64,000 nt of DNA from Aquibacillus halophilus (GTDB taxonomy: Bacteria > Bacillota > Bacilli > Bacillales > Amphibacillaceae): assembly GCF_009649745.1 (NCBI RefSeq), contig NZ_WJNG01000014.1, positions 330-64,329 on the forward strand. Reading direction: 5' to 3'. This document shows, in pieces, positions 51,999-61,675 of this stretch (positions within the stretch are counted from its first letter, which is position 1; the number at the start of each line of letters is the position of its first letter). Under the pieces are notes generated by a model, which was given only the letters and a program-made list of their open reading frames with translations, had not been told where the DNA came from and searched no databases. Made by a program: the position numbers and the translations under genes.

Positions 51999-52498
51999 AG
52001 AAAAATATGATTACCTTTATTATAGTACTTGTTCTATTATTTGGTGCACTTGCATTCGTTGTGAGCTACCAAAATCAACAACAATCAGAGGGTAATCCAT
52101 ACGGTAAGAGTTCTTTAGAACAAGGTACGATTGATCAATTAAATGACCCATTATACCAAAATCAAATCTTACCAAATGAACTCGAAGAAAGATTAGAAAA
52201 TAATGAGGACGTAACAGTGTATTTCTATAGTCCTGACTGTATCCATTGCCAGAATACTACACCTTTAATTGTACCTATGACGGAAGGACTTGAAATTGAT
52301 TTAAAGAAATTAAATCTGTTGGAATTTGAAGGAGCTTGGAACACCTTTAATATTGAAAGTACTCCAACAATTGTGCACTATGAGAACGGAGAAGAGGTTG
52401 CTCGGATTAATGGGGCACGACCAATAATTGAGTTTGACAATTTCTTTAACGAGCATGTATTAGATTCAGATTCGAGCGCTGAAACAGACTCTGAATAA
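51995..52498 (+). CDS. Membrane-anchored thioredoxin-like protein, partner of BdbC
   Basis: A 167-residue protein with an N-terminal membrane anchor and an extracytoplasmic thioredoxin fold. The active site is CIHC (YFYSPDCIHCQNTTPL near 80), and the cis-Pro loop is ESTPTIVHY. It ends with an acidic Ser/Asp/Glu tail. The overlap with bdbC makes it the likely partner thiol oxidase. It is shorter than the DsbA-like BdbD of B. subtilis and more like BdbA-type or YyaL-independent thioredoxins, so its exact class is open. Confidence 0.82.
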   Translation: MKKNMITFIIVLVLLFGALAFVVSYQNQQQSEGNPYGKSSLEQGTIDQLNDPLYQNQILPNELEERLENNEDVTVYFYSPDCIHCQNTTPLIVPMTEGLEIDLKKLNLLEFEGAWNTFNIESTPTIVHYENGEEVARINGARPIIEFDNFFNEHVLDSDSSAETDSE

Positions 52499-52534
52499 AT
52501 GTGAAATTCATAAAGTAAACTTATTTCTTATAGA

Positions 52535-52564
52535 AAAAACCCGCTTGCTAACAAGCGGGTTTTC
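52535..52564 (+). terminator. Rho-independent terminator
   Basis: Stem AAAACCCGCTTG / CAAGCGGGTTTT after the thioredoxin-like gene. Confidence 0.93.
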
Positions 52565-52571
52565 CTATTTT

Positions 52572-53254
52572 ATTAAAGGGTCTTTTCGTAAGTTTTGTTG
52601 CTTTTAAATCTTCGCACTTGATATAAAATGCGACGTAGCGTAGCTACTAGTTGATTTGCGCTCCGGTCAGTCGCTTTCCGCGGGCAACGCTTCAACTTCC
52701 TCGGAAGAAAACCGCTTCCTGCGGGATTTTTAGCCGTCGCTTTTCCCGCTGGAGTCGACTGCCCTCCGCTCCAATCACCATCTTATTACAACAATAATGA
52801 AAAAAGACGGATATAGCGGAAAACTTACCAAAGTGTGGTTCAACATCTTAAAATAGCTTTGTGTTCAAGAAGATAAAATCCATTGCACTTAGAGCGACGG
52901 GATTCATCCTTCGATAATCAGAACACTATTACCAGTGTAGCAGAATACGTACGCTCCTTGAAAATGAAGTTCAATTTTCTTTGTGAGTGTTGGTTCAGGA
53001 AATTAATTCTAGTCCTGTGTAATCTTCAAGGTTACTTGTTTTAATGTAGTAATCTAACAACGAAACTATCCCAACGGAGGATATACACGGAGACTCCTGC
53101 GGGATGGAAAGGCATAGATGAGACCCCACAGTGCGCAGCACGAGGAGGCTCAACAGCCGCCCGCGGAAAGCGTAGTGTATTTCCGAAGTGGTGTAAGTTA
53201 CGCCGCAGTTTATAGATTATCCGTAAATAACACAATCTTTTTGAAAACAGCCTT
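52572..53254 (+). repeat. Composite intergenic repeat element, copy C (rearranged)
   Basis: Third copy of the element. Module L lies at 52665-52764 (GGTCAGTCG / CGACTGCCC, one mismatch). A truncated module R start (AGCAGAATACGTACGCTCCT, near 52937) breaks off, and a complete but divergent module R follows at 53079-53184 (GGATATACAC / GTGTATTTCC, one mismatch). The left end ATTAAAGGGTCTTTTCG and the right end (GAAAACAGCCTTAT) form the terminal inverted repeats. The right end stops directly before the hmoB stop codon. Confidence 0.8.
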
Positions 53255-53255
53255 A

Positions 53256-53771
53256 TTAAAACTGATCTTCCTCGTCATCCTCAACCATATGATAATTAAT
53301 TGCATAGGAAGGGCCAGCAGAATAGGAAGGTTTCTCTTTTGCCTTCGTTGTTTTTGAATGAGATTTTGAAAATGCTTCAGAGTTTTTCCATTCCTGATAG
53401 CTTTGCGAATCTTTCCATTGAACCATCACGACATATTTATTTCCCCTAGTAGGGCGTAATACACGTAGTGCATAAAATCCCGGTGTATCCTCAATCATTC
53501 CTGCTCTTTGTTTAAATTGACTTTCAAAAATGGGCTTGCCTTCGTCAGTTACCGGAATGTTGTTCATTACCACAAACCCATCATTTTTTAATTCACCTTT
53601 AGAAACGATAATTTCAAATTCTCTCGGAGTATCAAATATAGTAGGGCCTTCGTCTTCATAATATGCGAGCGTATTGTCTTGATCATACATTAAAAAAAGA
53701 CTCAGATTTGGGTGTTGTTTATCTATTCTAGTTAAATAATCTAACGTTCCATTAGTCATAAATGCTTTCAT
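53256..53771 (-). CDS. hmoB: Heme-degrading monooxygenase HmoB (YhgC)
   Basis: A 171-residue protein whose C-terminal half is an antibiotic-biosynthesis-monooxygenase-type ferredoxin fold: NNIPVTDEGKPIFESQFKQR, then GFYALRVLRPTRGNKYVVMVQWKDSQSYQEW. The N-terminal half is the second fold found in HmoB/TRAP-like proteins. HmoB opens the heme ring to release iron. It is divergent from pbpF and two genes from hemEHY, the same order as yhgC-pbpF-hemEHY in B. subtilis. Confidence 0.9.
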   Translation of the reverse strand: MKAFMTNGTLDYLTRIDKQHPNLSLFLMYDQDNTLAYYEDEGPTIFDTPREFEIIVSKGELKNDGFVVMNNIPVTDEGKPIFESQFKQRAGMIEDTPGFYALRVLRPTRGNKYVVMVQWKDSQSYQEWKNSEAFSKSHSKTTKAKEKPSYSAGPSYAINYHMVEDDEEDQF

Positions 53772-53953
53772 ACTATTCCCCTCCTAACTTAAGTTTCTAA
53801 CTACAATTAATTTCAGTTTAGCAATAGTTAATGTGTAACCGCAAGTTTATCATTGAATTTTTCAGCTTTATGTTATCGAGCAACTATCGTATAATTAGAA
53901 GATATGTGTGTCTAGTCAGACAAACAAGGAAAGTTGAAATTGGGGTGAGCATC

Positions 53954-56116
53954 ATGAACAAATTCAAACAATTGCTTTCATGGATTTTAAAAATAAAATG
54001 GCCCATTATTGTACTAGGGTTAACTATACTACTTGGAATCATTGGATACTTATTTATTCTGTTTGGTGGACGATTTGTTGTTGATGACAAAGATTTTATT
54101 CTTCCATCAACAACAACGATTGTTACAAAGGAAGGTAACACAGTCGCCAAACTATATGATGAAAATCGATCACCAGTAAAAATAGATAATATTCCTGATC
54201 ACGTGGAAAATGCTTTTTTAGCTATTGAGGATCAACGCTTTTATGATCATGCTGGTGTGGATTTCACTTCAGTGATGCGTGCAATTTATCGTGACATCAT
54301 TGCTGGGGGGAAAGTAGAAGGTGGTAGTACAATCACCCAGCAATTAGCTAAGAATCTCTTTTTAAACAATGACAAGACGTGGATGAGAAAAACCAAAGAG
54401 GTTATGGCTTCAATCTATTTAGAAAGGAATTTTAGTAAGACGCAAATTATTGAACTCTATTTAAATGAGATTTATTTTGCGCATGGACTATATGGAATTG
54501 GTTCTGCCACAGAATTTTATTTTAATAAAAAGGTCGATGATCTGACGATAACTGAGGGTGCTATGTTGGCTGCATTGTCAAAAGCACCTAATACCTATTC
54601 ACCGGTAAATAATCCTGAAAAAGCAATAGAACGAAGAAATTTAGTGCTACAACAAATGAACAAGCTAAATATGATTGAAACAGAAGAAATGATACAGCTG
54701 CAAGGAAAAACGTTAGGGCTAAATCAATCTGTAGTAAAAGAAAAGCCGTGGATGGATGATTACATTGACTTGGTAATTAAGGAAGCGGCGGATGAATTGC
54801 AGTTGACTTTGCCTGAACTTAAAAGAGGTGGCTATCAGATTGTAATAAACCTTAATGAACAGGCACAGGAAATTGCTTATCAGCACCTTCAGAACGATAG
54901 CTATTTTTATGGGTCAACAGAGGGTGTTCAAGCAGCTTTTGTTTTAGTAAATAAAGAGCAAGGGGAGATTGAGGCTATTCTAGCTGGAAGAGACTTTTCA
55001 GCAGGAGACATTAACCGTGCATTAGTTCCAAGACAACCAGGTTCAGTAATAAAGCCTCTTGCTGTGTACGGGCCTGCTATGATGTTAGATGATTACAAAC
55101 CTTACACGTTACTTCCTGATGAAAAGCGGACGTATAATGGAAATTACACACCTACAAACTTTGATGATCAATATAGTGGGTCGGTTACAATGTATGATGC
55201 AATTAAGCAATCTAAAAATGCACCAGCAGTTTGGCTATTAGATCAGATTGGAATTGACTATAGTAAAAGTTATTTGGAGAAGATGAGTATAACGTTACCA
55301 GATGACGGACTCTCGATCGCACTTGGTGGACTAGAACATGGTTTGACTCCAGTACAGCTAGCAGAGGGATACAGATCCTTTATCCAAGATGGAGAATGGA
55401 CGTCAGCTAATGTTATTGATAAGGTGTATGATCGATATGGAGTGGAATTGAACAAATCATCAAAGCAGACGAAGGAGGTATTTTCTCCACAAGTAGCTTG
55501 GAATATGGTCCGGATGTTAGAAAGTGTTATAACTGAAGGTACTGGAACCTCAGGTGATTATGATAAAGCTTTAGCTGGGAAAACAGGTACGACACAGCAT
55601 CCAAATGCAACGGGTCACATAAAGGATGCTTGGTTTGTCGGTATTACACCTGACTATGTCACCTCACTTTGGATGGGATATGATCAATCGGATGAATCAC
55701 AGTATTTAACAAAAGGTAGTGAAGCTCCAACTATATTAACCAAAAGTATTTTAAAGGAGTTAAGTAAACAACAACCGTTGTCCGCAACATTTGACCAACC
55801 GGAAAATGTAGAGGATTTACCAGAACCGGTTCGTCTTCCAAAGATATCAGATCTTCAAGCAGAATATGAGCTAGGTGGATTTTCGTTAGTGCGGGGTAAG
55901 CTTACATGGACTGCTACGGATCGTCGAATAGTTTATCAGATATATAAAGAGAATGACGATGGTAATGATGAATTAATCGGAGAAGTTGATGGTCAAGGTG
56001 ATTATACAATTAATCGCGTAAATGTGTTTAATAGTTCAACCTATTATGTCGTTCCCTATGACCCAATTACAAAACAACAGGGAGCTCGTTCTAATCGAGC
56101 AGTACTTTCTTTTTGA
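53954..56116 (+). CDS. pbpF: Class A penicillin-binding protein PbpF
   Basis: A 720-residue bifunctional peptidoglycan synthase. Domains in order: an N-terminal membrane anchor (about 15-40); the glycosyltransferase domain with EDQRFYDHAGVD (near 89) and GGSTITQQLAKNLFL (near 121); the transpeptidase with SxxK in PGSVIKPLAVY (near 361), SKN (near 418) and KTGTTQ (near 545); and a C-terminal fibronectin-like segment. The frame opens at 53831, but the ATG at 53954 has GGGGTGAG before it and gives the normal PbpF length. In B. subtilis PbpF is linked to spore wall synthesis. Confidence 0.93.
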   Translation: MNKFKQLLSWILKIKWPIIVLGLTILLGIIGYLFILFGGRFVVDDKDFILPSTTTIVTKEGNTVAKLYDENRSPVKIDNIPDHVENAFLAIEDQRFYDHAGVDFTSVMRAIYRDIIAGGKVEGGSTITQQLAKNLFLNNDKTWMRKTKEVMASIYLERNFSKTQIIELYLNEIYFAHGLYGIGSATEFYFNKKVDDLTITEGAMLAALSKAPNTYSPVNNPEKAIERRNLVLQQMNKLNMIETEEMIQLQGKTLGLNQSVVKEKPWMDDYIDLVIKEAADELQLTLPELKRGGYQIVINLNEQAQEIAYQHLQNDSYFYGSTEGVQAAFVLVNKEQGEIEAILAGRDFSAGDINRALVPRQPGSVIKPLAVYGPAMMLDDYKPYTLLPDEKRTYNGNYTPTNFDDQYSGSVTMYDAIKQSKNAPAVWLLDQIGIDYSKSYLEKMSITLPDDGLSIALGGLEHGLTPVQLAEGYRSFIQDGEWTSANVIDKVYDRYGVELNKSSKQTKEVFSPQVAWNMVRMLESVITEGTGTSGDYDKALAGKTGTTQHPNATGHIKDAWFVGITPDYVTSLWMGYDQSDESQYLTKGSEAPTILTKSILKELSKQQPLSATFDQPENVEDLPEPVRLPKISDLQAEYELGGFSLVRGKLTWTATDRRIVYQIYKENDDGNDELIGEVDGQGDYTINRVNVFNSSTYYVVPYDPITKQQGARSNRAVLSF

Positions 56117-56260
56117 CCTTTGGCGATAGATTAGATTAAAATTAAAGAAGATATTTATTAATAATTAGTACAATTTAGTGACAATAGAACCATTTGCTAT
56201 ACAGACGGTATTTATATCGTTATAGTGAAATACGACGAATGGATAACGAAGGGTGAAAAA

Positions 56261-57295
56261 ATGTCTAGAAAAATAAATGATACGATCTTAAAGGCCTTTA
56301 AAGGCGAAGAAACAGACTATACTCCTGTTTGGTATATGAGGCAAGCAGGCAGGTCACAAAAAGAGTACCGTGAGCTAAAAGAAAAATACTCATTATTTGA
56401 AATTACTCACCAACCCGAACTATGTGCGTATGTTACGAGGTTACCAGTGGAGCATTACGGGGTAGATGCAGCGATCCTTTATAAGGACATTATGTCTCCA
56501 CTACCTGCAATTGGTGTCGATGTAGAAATTAAGTCAGGCATTGGTCCAGTTATTGATTCACCAATTCGAAAATTTCAGGATGTAGACAACTTAGGCACGA
56601 TTGACCCTGAATCAGATGTGCCTTATGTTCTCGAAACAATTCGTATACTTTCTGAAGAACAGCTCGATGTTCCCTTAATTGGTTTTAGTGGAGCTCCATT
56701 TACACTGGCTAGTTACATGATAGAAGGTGGACCTTCAAAGAACTACCATAAAACGAAGGCAATGATGTATAGTGATCAGAAAACATGGTTTGCATTAATG
56801 GATAAATTAGCAGATATGACGATTACTTATGCGAAGGCACAAGTAAAAGCTGGTGCCAAAGCTATTCAGATATTTGATTCTTGGGTAGGGGCATTGAATG
56901 TGGCGGATTATCGCTATTTCATTAAACCAATTATGAATCGAATTTTTTCAGAACTTAGAGAAACAGGAGTGCCATTAATTTTATTTGGTGTCGGTGCCCG
57001 TCATCTAGTGATGGAGTGGAATGATCTACCAGTAGATGTTGTAGGCCTTGATTGGCGGATGTCGATTACAGAGGCGAGAGAAATGGGAATTACTAAGACA
57101 CTGCAAGGAAATCTTGATCCTGCAATTCTACTATCAGATTGGAATGTTATTGAAAAAAGAACGAAAGCAATCTTGGATGAAGGAAAGGTACAACCACCTC
57201 ACGTGTTTAATTTAGGTCATGGTGTAACTCCAGAGATCCAACCAGCAACATTAAAGAAATTGACAGAGCTTATTCATAGCTATTCAAAGAAATAA
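56261..57295 (+). CDS. hemE: Uroporphyrinogen decarboxylase HemE
   Basis: A 344-residue enzyme that converts uroporphyrinogen III to coproporphyrinogen III. The signature [20 protein letters not shown] lies near residue 21. [17 protein letters not shown] near 142 and the [11 protein letters not shown] segment near 321 are also typical. The frame opens at 56225, but the ATG at 56261 has GAAGGGTG at normal spacing. It is the first gene of hemE-hemH-hemY, the coproporphyrin-dependent heme pathway. Confidence 0.96.
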   Translation: MSRKINDTILKAFKGEETDYTPVWYMRQAGRSQKEYRELKEKYSLFEITHQPELCAYVTRLPVEHYGVDAAILYKDIMSPLPAIGVDVEIKSGIGPVIDSPIRKFQDVDNLGTIDPESDVPYVLETIRILSEEQLDVPLIGFSGAPFTLASYMIEGGPSKNYHKTKAMMYSDQKTWFALMDKLADMTITYAKAQVKAGAKAIQIFDSWVGALNVADYRYFIKPIMNRIFSELRETGVPLILFGVGARHLVMEWNDLPVDVVGLDWRMSITEAREMGITKTLQGNLDPAILLSDWNVIEKRTKAILDEGKVQPPHVFNLGHGVTPEIQPATLKKLTELIHSYSKK

Positions 57296-57303
57296 GAAAA
57301 ACG

Positions 57304-57371
57304 AAAGCGTCTAGTCTCTACGGTTCTTTACCGCAATTAGGTGAACTTAGACCATAAGAGTAGGCGCCTTT
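57304..57371 (+). repeat. Long imperfect hairpin between hemE and hemH
   Basis: A 68-base imperfect palindrome: the 5' half (AAAGCGTCTAG, CTCT, ACGGTT, TTACC) pairs with the 3' half (GGTGAA, GACCAT, AGAG, TAGGCGCCTTT) around GCAATTA. It lies inside the operon with no T run suited to termination. It may stabilise or process the mRNA, or be a small mobile repeat. Confidence 0.55.
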
Positions 57372-57401
57372 GTTGAATAAAAAAAAAAGGGGTGCTACGA
57401 C

Positions 57402-58346
57402 GTGGCAAAGAAAAAAGTAGGCTTACTTGTAATGGCGTATGGAACGCCATATAAAGAAGAGGACATTGAAAGGTACTATACCGATATAAGACATGGTAGA
57501 AAACCAACCCCCGAAGCTCTTGAGGATTTAACACAGCGGTACAGGGCAATAGGTGGAATTTCCCCTTTAGCGGAAATTACTAAGAAACAAGCAAAAGCTT
57601 TAGAGGACAGGCTTAATAAAAACCAAGACGAAGTACAATTTGTTTACTACTTAGGATTAAAACATATCGAGCCATTCATTGAAGATGCAGTCAAGCAGAT
57701 GGCTGAGGACGGGATTGAAGAAGCTGTTTCGCTTGTGTTAGCACCGCATTATTCAACATTTAGTGTTAAATCATACAATGGAAGGGCTCAAGAAGCAGCC
57801 CAAAAGCTAGGAAAGCCTGTGATTACATCAGTAGAGAGCTGGTATGATGCACCAGGGTTTATTAACTACTGGGCTAATGCTATTCAAACTGAATATGCTA
57901 AAATGGATGAAGTTGAGAAGGATAAGGCAGTTTTAGTTGTTTCTGCTCATAGTTTACCGGAAAAAATCATCCAAAATGGTGACCCTTATCCGGACCAGTT
58001 AAAGCGAACAGCGGAGTTGATTTCAGAAGCAACAGGCATTAAACAATATGAATTAGGCTGGCAAAGTGAAGGGAATACTCCTGATCCATGGTTGGGACCA
58101 GATGTTCAAGACTTAACAAGGGACTTGTATCATCAAAAAGGGTATCGTTCATTTGTTTATGCACCTGTGGGATTTGTCGCTGATCATCTCGAGGTTTTAT
58201 TTGATAATGACTATGAGTGTAAGGTTGTTTGTGACGAGCTTGGTGCGAATTACTATCGTCCAGAAATGCCTAATGCTTCCCCTGAGTTTATTGAAACTCT
58301 AGCTAATGTGGTATTGAAAAAATTTCAAAGTGCTGATGTTTCATGA
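57402..58346 (+). CDS. hemH: Coproporphyrin ferrochelatase HemH (CpfC)
   Basis: A 314-residue monofunctional ferrochelatase that inserts iron into coproporphyrin III. Active-site His and Glu are visible in [11 protein letters not shown] (near 182) and [14 protein letters not shown] (near 260). [16 protein letters not shown] is the conserved N terminus. It starts with GTG, supported by AAAAGGGGTG. The stop overlaps the hemY start by four bases. Confidence 0.95.
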   Translation: MAKKKVGLLVMAYGTPYKEEDIERYYTDIRHGRKPTPEALEDLTQRYRAIGGISPLAEITKKQAKALEDRLNKNQDEVQFVYYLGLKHIEPFIEDAVKQMAEDGIEEAVSLVLAPHYSTFSVKSYNGRAQEAAQKLGKPVITSVESWYDAPGFINYWANAIQTEYAKMDEVEKDKAVLVVSAHSLPEKIIQNGDPYPDQLKRTAELISEATGIKQYELGWQSEGNTPDPWLGPDVQDLTRDLYHQKGYRSFVYAPVGFVADHLEVLFDNDYECKVVCDELGANYYRPEMPNASPEFIETLANVVLKKFQSADVS

Positions 58347-59749
58347 GTGAACAAAAGCAGATTGCTATTGTTGGTGGTGGGATAGCTGGACTAACAACAG
58401 CCTATTACTTACAAAAAGAAATCAACGAGCAGCAACTACCTTATAAAATAAAGTTGATTGAAGCCGATGATAAGCTAGGTGGAAAAATTGAAACGATTAA
58501 GCAGGACGGCTTTATGATTGAACGTGGCCCAGATTCTTTCTTGAAAAGAAAGACTTCTGCAGCTAAATTAGTCAAGGAAGTTGGACTTGAAGATGAGTTG
58601 GTTGAAAATGCTACCGGTCAATCATTTATCCTAGTAAATAATAAGCTTCATAAAATGCCTAGTGGTTCTTTTATGGGAATACCAACTGAAGTTCGACCAT
58701 TTTTGTTTTCAAGTCTCTTTTCAACTAAGGGTAAACTAAGAGCAGCCTATGACTTTGTTTTACCTAAAGGCGATCAGGTAAGCGATCAGTCATTAGGTAA
58801 ATTCTTCCGTAGGCGATTTGGTGATGAGCTTGTTGAAAATTTACTTGAGCCATTACTTTCTGGTATCTACGCAGGTGATATTGATGATTTAAGCCTTATG
58901 TCTACTTTTCCGAACTTTTATCACCTAGAACAAGAGCACAAGAGCCTTGTTAAAGGTTTGCAAGCTACTATGCCAAAAAAGAAAAAGGCTAAAGGGCCAA
59001 AACCAAGTATGTTTTTCAGCTTGAAGAATGGTCTTCAATCATTAGTAGAAGCAGTGGAGGATAAACTAGAAGACGGAGTTGTTACAAAGGGTCTAACAGT
59101 TGATCATATTGAACGAAAAGATAGTAACTACCACTTATTATTGGGAAATGGTGAGGTATATAAAGCTGATGCAGTTGTATTAGCTACACCGTTTTTTGCT
59201 AGCCAACGTATGTTTAGTCAATATGAGTTTATGGACACATTGAAAGAAATGAAAGCAACCTCCGTTGCCAATGCTGCCTTGGCATTTGATGCTTCAGCAA
59301 TTAAGAAGGACATTGATGGAACTGGATTTGTTGTATCACGTAACAGTGATTACCGAATAACAGCTTGCACCTGGACCCATAAAAAATGGCCAGGTACAAC
59401 GACGCCAGAAGGGAAGGTTCTTTTGCGCTGTTACCTAGGTAGACCAGGTGACGAGGGTGTCGTTGATTTATCTGATCAGGAGATTATCGATATCGCTTTA
59501 AAGGATTTAAATAAAACAATGAATATTACACAGCAACCAGAGTTTTCAGTTATTACACGTTGGAACGATTCTATGCCACAATATTCAGTTGGTCATAAAG
59601 ATCGCTTAGATGAGCTAACAAATAGCATGGAGAAGAACCTTCCAGGTGTCTATCTAGCTGGTGGCTCTTATCGAGGTATTGGTATTCCGGATTGTATAGA
59701 TCAAGGAGAAGCGGCTGTAGCGAGTGTTTTAGAATACTTAAAATTATAG
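58343..59749 (+). CDS. hemY: Coproporphyrinogen III oxidase HemY (CgoX)
   Basis: A 468-residue flavoprotein that oxidises coproporphyrinogen III to coproporphyrin III with oxygen. The FAD-binding motif is [15 protein letters not shown] at the N terminus, followed by [22 protein letters not shown]. The C-terminal FAD-contact segment is [22 protein letters not shown]. It is coupled to hemH by an ATGA overlap. A very strong hairpin follows the gene. With HemE, HemH and a downstream HemQ not in the window, it forms the Gram-positive heme route. Confidence 0.95.
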   Translation: MSEQKQIAIVGGGIAGLTTAYYLQKEINEQQLPYKIKLIEADDKLGGKIETIKQDGFMIERGPDSFLKRKTSAAKLVKEVGLEDELVENATGQSFILVNNKLHKMPSGSFMGIPTEVRPFLFSSLFSTKGKLRAAYDFVLPKGDQVSDQSLGKFFRRRFGDELVENLLEPLLSGIYAGDIDDLSLMSTFPNFYHLEQEHKSLVKGLQATMPKKKKAKGPKPSMFFSLKNGLQSLVEAVEDKLEDGVVTKGLTVDHIERKDSNYHLLLGNGEVYKADAVVLATPFFASQRMFSQYEFMDTLKEMKATSVANAALAFDASAIKKDIDGTGFVVSRNSDYRITACTWTHKKWPGTTTPEGKVLLRCYLGRPGDEGVVDLSDQEIIDIALKDLNKTMNITQQPEFSVITRWNDSMPQYSVGHKDRLDELTNSMEKNLPGVYLAGGSYRGIGIPDCIDQGEAAVASVLEYLKL

Positions 59750-59757
59750 TTTTGAAG

Positions 59758-59792
59758 TCAACCCCCATGAGAGCCTTTCTCATGGGGGTTGA
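59758..59792. terminator. Strong hairpin after hemY (no T run)
   Basis: A perfect 15-bp stem TCAACCCCCATGAGA / TCTCATGGGGGTTGA between convergent genes. Neither side has a T run, so it may work as an mRNA end or processing structure rather than as a classic intrinsic terminator. Confidence 0.65.
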
Positions 59793-59834
59793 CTGTGAGG
59801 TGAAAAATCCCTGTTACACAATATGAGATGAGCT

Positions 59835-60494
59835 TTATCTATTTATTTTCACTTTATTATTGCTCACGTAACTTATTAAATTGATAATTAGTATATAAAC
59901 AGGAAAAGCGATCATTGCTCCTCCTGCTATTATACCAATGCCAATACCAGGGTCGTCTGCTGCATGAGCCATTGGGAAAAAGAGTGTCATTAAAGAAATA
60001 ATAAGAACCCAATAAGGAACCCATAGAATGATCGTCCAAAAGTTAGCTTTACGCTTTCTTAACCACTTTTTTGTTAGGAGCAAAAGAAAGATTGTACCTA
60101 ATAATAGCGCAAAAGGGATTACGAGTGTTACAAATGATTTTACTGTATCTATATGCAAATCCGTGATCCTGCTAATTCTATATTCATTTGCCATAAGTTG
60201 AATAGGAAACATTACCATACAAGCATACAAAAAACTGACTACATTTAATTTTAAGAAGTAAATGTACCATGGAGAATGAATGTTGTTAAACTCATTACCA
60301 AGTAGTGTTGGATTCCCCATTCCTTGAACAGCTTTTCTTTCTGCTTCTTCCTCACTGAAACCCTTTTCCATCCAGTTGCTTTTACTATTATACAGATGAT
60401 ATTCTAGCTCAGCTTTAATATCATTTTTAGCTTTTTTTGACTTAATCTGTTTAATAACCTCAAATAAAAAGGTATCTTTTTTGATTCTAATCAC
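59835..60494 (-). CDS. Membrane protein with N-terminal permease-prefix-like helical domain
   Basis: A 219-residue protein. The cytoplasmic N-terminal part (IKAELEYHLYNSKSNWMEKGFSEEEAERKAVQGMGNPTLLGNEF) has the pattern of the permease prefix domain 1/DUF1700 type. About four membrane helices follow. Starting with GTG in a four-base overlap with the PadR-like gene, it is third in an operon with an ECF sigma factor, so it may act as its membrane sensor or anti-sigma factor. That role is inferred from context only. Confidence 0.7.
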   Translation of the reverse strand: MIRIKKDTFLFEVIKQIKSKKAKNDIKAELEYHLYNSKSNWMEKGFSEEEAERKAVQGMGNPTLLGNEFNNIHSPWYIYFLKLNVVSFLYACMVMFPIQLMANEYRISRITDLHIDTVKSFVTLVIPFALLLGTIFLLLLTKKWLRKRKANFWTIILWVPYWVLIISLMTLFFPMAHAADDPGIGIGIIAGGAMIAFPVYILIINLISYVSNNKVKINR

Positions 60495-60898
60495 CTCTCC
60501 AATAACTGTTTTACTACCAATCGCTTTTGCATCTCATTTTTCTCTGATTGTTGTAATAAATTCTTTCCCCTCCTACTTATTTGGTAATGTTTCGCACCAT
60601 TTTCATCCCAATTAGATAATAGGTAACCATTTTGTTCAAAACTGTGTAACATTGTGAATAGGTTCCCTTCGTCCTCTTCAAAAAACTGAATTCCTCTTGA
60701 ACGTAGTAATTTCGTCAAATCGTAACCTGTCTTTTTATTTGCGAGAAGCTGTAACACTGCTAAATAGATGCTTTCTTTGCTTTCATTTTGTTTTTCAATT
60801 CTTTTGTGAATTTTTTTTCGTAGTTGATCAGAAAAGTTCAACTGATTAAATTTAGTTTTATCCATTGAATGACGTAAATTTTTTAATCTATCTTCCAT
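60491..60898 (-). CDS. PadR-like winged-helix regulator
   Basis: A 135-residue protein whose C-terminal part (KESIYLAVLQLLANKKTGYDLTKLLRSRGIQFFEEDEGNLFTMLHSFEQNGYL) fits a PadR winged helix, followed by HYQISRRGKNLLQQS. The N-terminal 40 residues are charged and not typical. It overlaps the ECF sigma gene by 11 bases and the membrane protein gene by four, so all three are translated together. It might modulate the sigma factor or repress the operon. Confidence 0.75.
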   Translation of the reverse strand: MEDRLKNLRHSMDKTKFNQLNFSDQLRKKIHKRIEKQNESKESIYLAVLQLLANKKTGYDLTKLLRSRGIQFFEEDEGNLFTMLHSFEQNGYLLSNWDENGAKHYQISRRGKNLLQQSEKNEMQKRLVVKQLLER

Positions 60899-61436
60899 TT
60901 AAATTATCCTCCAATTTTTTCTTTAGAAGTTCTTTTGATCTTTTCAAACGGGTTTTAATTGTGTTTTGATTATTTCCTATTAAAGTAGCAAGTTCTTTAA
61001 TAGTTAACTCTTCGAAATAAAATAAATAGATGACTTCTCGATATTTAACTGGTAACTTCATTATTTCCATAACTAATTTATCATCTTCGTCTTTTTGTAT
61101 AACTGTTTGTTCAACATTATCATTTTGTCCTTTATCAAAAACATTCTCAGTCTTTGGATCAATAACGTTTTTCTTATACCAACTTTTCAAATAGTCTTTA
61201 CAATGGTTAATCGCAATTTGCCATAGCCAAGTTCTTAGCTTTGATTTCCCCTTAAATGTATGTAGGGAGTTGTAACACTTCAAAAAAATATCCTGCGTTA
61301 AATCTTCAGCAACCTCTTTACTATTTACATAGGAATAAGCTAATTGCAATATTTCTTGTCCGTATTTAGTCATCATCTGATCTATAAGTTCTGCTTTATC
61401 TTCTATTTGAAAGGTTTCTGCTGTTATTTCTTCCAA
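60888..61436 (-). CDS. ECF-type RNA polymerase sigma factor (minus strand)
   Basis: A 182-residue ECF sigma factor. Region 2 shows LAYSYVNSKEVAEDLTQDIFLKCYNSLHTFKGKSKLRTWLWQIAINHCKDYLKSW. Region 4 shows MKLPVKYREVIYLFYFEELTIKELATLIGNNQNTIKTRLKRSKELLKK. It starts with TTG after AAGGGGG. An ECF-type promoter (61462-61486) lies before it, suggesting autoregulation. Its operon continues with a PadR-like regulator and a membrane protein, not with a classic anti-sigma gene. Confidence 0.9.
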   Translation of the reverse strand: MEEITAETFQIEDKAELIDQMMTKYGQEILQLAYSYVNSKEVAEDLTQDIFLKCYNSLHTFKGKSKLRTWLWQIAINHCKDYLKSWYKKNVIDPKTENVFDKGQNDNVEQTVIQKDEDDKLVMEIMKLPVKYREVIYLFYFEELTIKELATLIGNNQNTIKTRLKRSKELLKKKLEDNLNGR

Positions 61437-61461
61437 TGATGTCTTCCCCCTTTTAAACTAA

Positions 61462-61486
61462 GACGACGTGCTCTATATAAAAGTTT
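61462..61486 (-). promoter_or_regulatory. ECF-type autoregulatory promoter (minus strand)
   Basis: On the minus strand ACAAACTTTT is followed 13-14 bases later by CGTCGTCTTA, close to the ECF pattern (AAC box, 16-17 bases, CGTC). It lies about 26 bases before the TTG start of the sigma gene. Confidence 0.5.
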
Positions 61487-61624
61487 GTTTTTTTTATAAA
61501 CCTCTTCAGTTTTTTATATAAAATTTTAAAGTGTATCTTTTTTCTAGTAGGAATAATTTAGAACAATTATCTATCCTTTTTATCTTTATACTATAATTAA
61601 TAATTGTAAATACTTTTCAGTTTT

Positions 61625-61651
61625 TGTAAACATTTCATTCCTTACTTCGTT
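61625..61651 (+). promoter_or_regulatory. ECF-type promoter of the plus-strand sigma operon
   Basis: TGTAAAC (61625-61631), 16 bases, then CGTTTTA (from 61648) fits an ECF promoter with the AAC motif and CGT -10. It lies 25 bases before the sigma gene start, consistent with autoregulation. Confidence 0.5.
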
Positions 61652-61675
61652 TTATAAGTGAAAGGAGGAGAGACC

